A stretch of DNA of 6,298 nucleotides, taken from contig CAZKNG010000109.1 of assembly GCA_964554125.1 (NCBI GenBank), positions 1-6,298 of the forward strand, read 5' to 3'. The notes below the pieces were generated by a model, which had not been told where the DNA came from, ran no database searches, and saw only the letters and a list, made by a program, of their open reading frames with translations. The number at the start of each line of letters is the position of its first letter. Within the stretch, counting starts at the first letter, position 1. Both the position numbers and the translations under genes were made by a program. Positions 5,203 to 6,298 of this stretch are shown piece after piece. Source of the DNA: JAGHBT01 sp035311885 (lineage in GTDB: Bacteria; Krumholzibacteriota; Krumholzibacteriia; Krumholzibacteriales; WJIX01).

Positions 5203-6298
5203 TTAGTTTATCTTCATTTTTCGTTTTAAGAATTGTGCATTTATAGCTACTATAACTGTGCTGAGGCTCATTAATACGGCCCCAAATGCCGGATTAATCA
5301 GAATTCCTGAACTATAAAGTACCCCTGCGGCTAACGGTATGGCAACCACGTTATAACCTGTTGCCCAGACAAAATTCTGTATCATTTTTTTGTAGGTTTC
5401 TTTTCCAAAAATAACCAATGTTGAAATATCTTTCGGATTACTGTTTACCAGAATTATATCTGCTGTCTCTGCTGCGACATCAGTGCCTGACCCCACAGCA
5501 ATACCAACATCGGCGGTTGCCAGCGCGGGCGCATCGTTAATGCCATCACCTGTCATGGCGACAAATTCGCCTTTTTGTTGAAATTCTCTTATTTTTTTCA
5601 GCTTCTCCTCGGGCAGTATTTCGGCAAAATATCGATCAAGCTTCAACTCATCACTTACACTTCTGGCTACTTTCTCATTATCACCGGTCATCATATACAC
5701 TTTAATTCCATTGTTTTTCAATATTTTTACAGCCTCGTACGATTCCGGCCGGATTTCGTCTGCCATGGCTATAAAACCCGCCAACTCATTGTCAATCATT
5801 ACGAAAACAACTGTTTCCTGTTCATTTCTATAAAGATCAGAGGGTATTTCGATCTTTTGTTCTTTTACATATCCGGGACTTACTACTTTCATTCTTATGT
5901 TTTCCACATCTGCTTCAATGCCCTTGCCGGTTATGGCATTGAAGTCCTCTGCCTCCGGCACTTCGATTCCTTCTTGTTTAATTTTTTCTATGATACCAAT
6001 AGCCAGGGGATGCTCTGATTTAGCTTCAAGTGCGCCTGCAATGCGCAGAATTTCATTATCCTCATAATTTTTGTTCAATGAACCGAAACGAGTTACCGCA
6101 AAATTACCCTTGGTGAGAGTGCCCGTTTTGTCGAATGCCAGCAGGCTTATCTTTCTTGAATTTTCAAAAGCTGTGCGATTTCTGATCAGCAACCCTTTTC
6201 GTGCAGAAACAGATGTTGATATAGCAACTACTAACGGCACAGCCAACCCCAATGCATGAGGACATGTGATTACCATTACACTGGCCATACGTTCGAGG
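5203..6298 (-). CDS. CopB-type (P1B) heavy-metal-transporting P-type ATPase, C-terminal part
   Basis: This enzyme would pump copper or silver ions across the cytoplasmic membrane at the cost of ATP. The 5' half lies beyond the window; the frame is still open (LER before Met) at its edge, so the methionine at 6286-6288 is internal. Counting from it, one sees the metal-site helix with CPH (9-11), the phosphorylation site DKTGT (53-57), the nucleotide-domain SEHP (91-94) and GKG (121-123), TGDN (201-204), the hinge TGDGINDAPAL (246-256), then two last helices with NFVWATGYN (305-313) and MSLSTVIVAINA (340-351). The CPH motif together with MSxST in the final helix is the P1B-3 (CopB) pattern, as opposed to CPC in CopA. 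All catalytic motifs are intact. The chain ends normally with KRKMKIN. Copper specificity is inferred from the motif class, not shown here. Confidence 0.93.
   Translation of the reverse strand, partial: LERMASVMVITCPHALGLAVPLVVAISTSVSARKGLLIRNRTAFENSRKISLLAFDKTGTLTKGNFAVTRFGSLNKNYEDNEILRIAGALEAKSEHPLAIGIIEKIKQEGIEVPEAEDFNAITGKGIEADVENIRMKVVSPGYVKEQKIEIPSDLYRNEQETVVFVMIDNELAGFIAMADEIRPESYEAVKILKNNGIKVYMMTGDNEKVARSVSDELKLDRYFAEILPEEKLKKIREFQQKGEFVAMTGDGINDAPALATADVGIAVGSGTDVAAETADIILVNSNPKDISTLVIFGKETYKKMIQNFVWATGYNVVAIPLAAGVLYSSGILINPAFGAVLMSLSTVIVAINAQFLKRKMKIN

Noticed and set aside
5575..6018. A 147-codon plus-strand open frame opposite the P-type ATPase
   Set aside because: It is antisense to the catalytic domains of the ATPase, and the product is a phenylalanine/tyrosine-rich string typical of a complementary-strand shadow.

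Overview
The window looks like bacterial DNA from an uncultured or little-studied, probably anaerobic, organism. I cannot name the lineage. Evidence for a bacterium is direct: strong Shine-Dalgarno sequences sit before most starts, there is a near-consensus sigma-70 promoter (-10 TATAAT at 4224-4229), and there is a perfect 13-bp stem-loop of intrinsic-terminator type at 3250-3283. One protein, an ABC substrate-binding protein with a calcium-loop dockerin pair, recalls proteins I associate mainly with methanogenic archaea. Either an archaeal origin for that operon or a bacterial lineage that shares the architecture is possible.

All confident genes lie on the minus strand, so transcription runs from high to low coordinates. 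Region 1 (about 3021 down to 1) is a GC-rich ABC importer operon of the FecCD/BtuCD type. In transcription order it holds a membrane-anchored dockerin plus periplasmic-binding protein, an unrecognised 75-codon small gene, a ten-helix-type permease, and the start of the ATPase, which is cut by the window edge. The small gene is coupled to the permease by an ATGA stop/start overlap. The operon should import a metal chelate, haem or corrinoid, but nothing seen fixes the substrate.

Region 2 (about 3021-3345) is a very AT-rich junction. It holds a truncated, frameshifted RelE/ParE-type toxin relic and the terminator hairpin of the next gene. Region 3 (3345-4253) is a single secreted protein with the CTGTPGYWKNH motif, with its own promoter and terminator. 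Region 4 (4254-4540) has no convincing gene but carries several short inverted repeats and one weak 47-codon plus-strand frame.

Region 5 (4541-6298) is AT-rich and holds the C-terminal part of a CopB-type (CPH motif) P1B metal-transporting ATPase, followed 59 bp later by a seven-helix membrane protein of the DUF6064 type. The two may form a metal-homeostasis unit. The change in base composition and the gene relic between regions 1 and 5 suggest that the window was assembled from segments with different histories.
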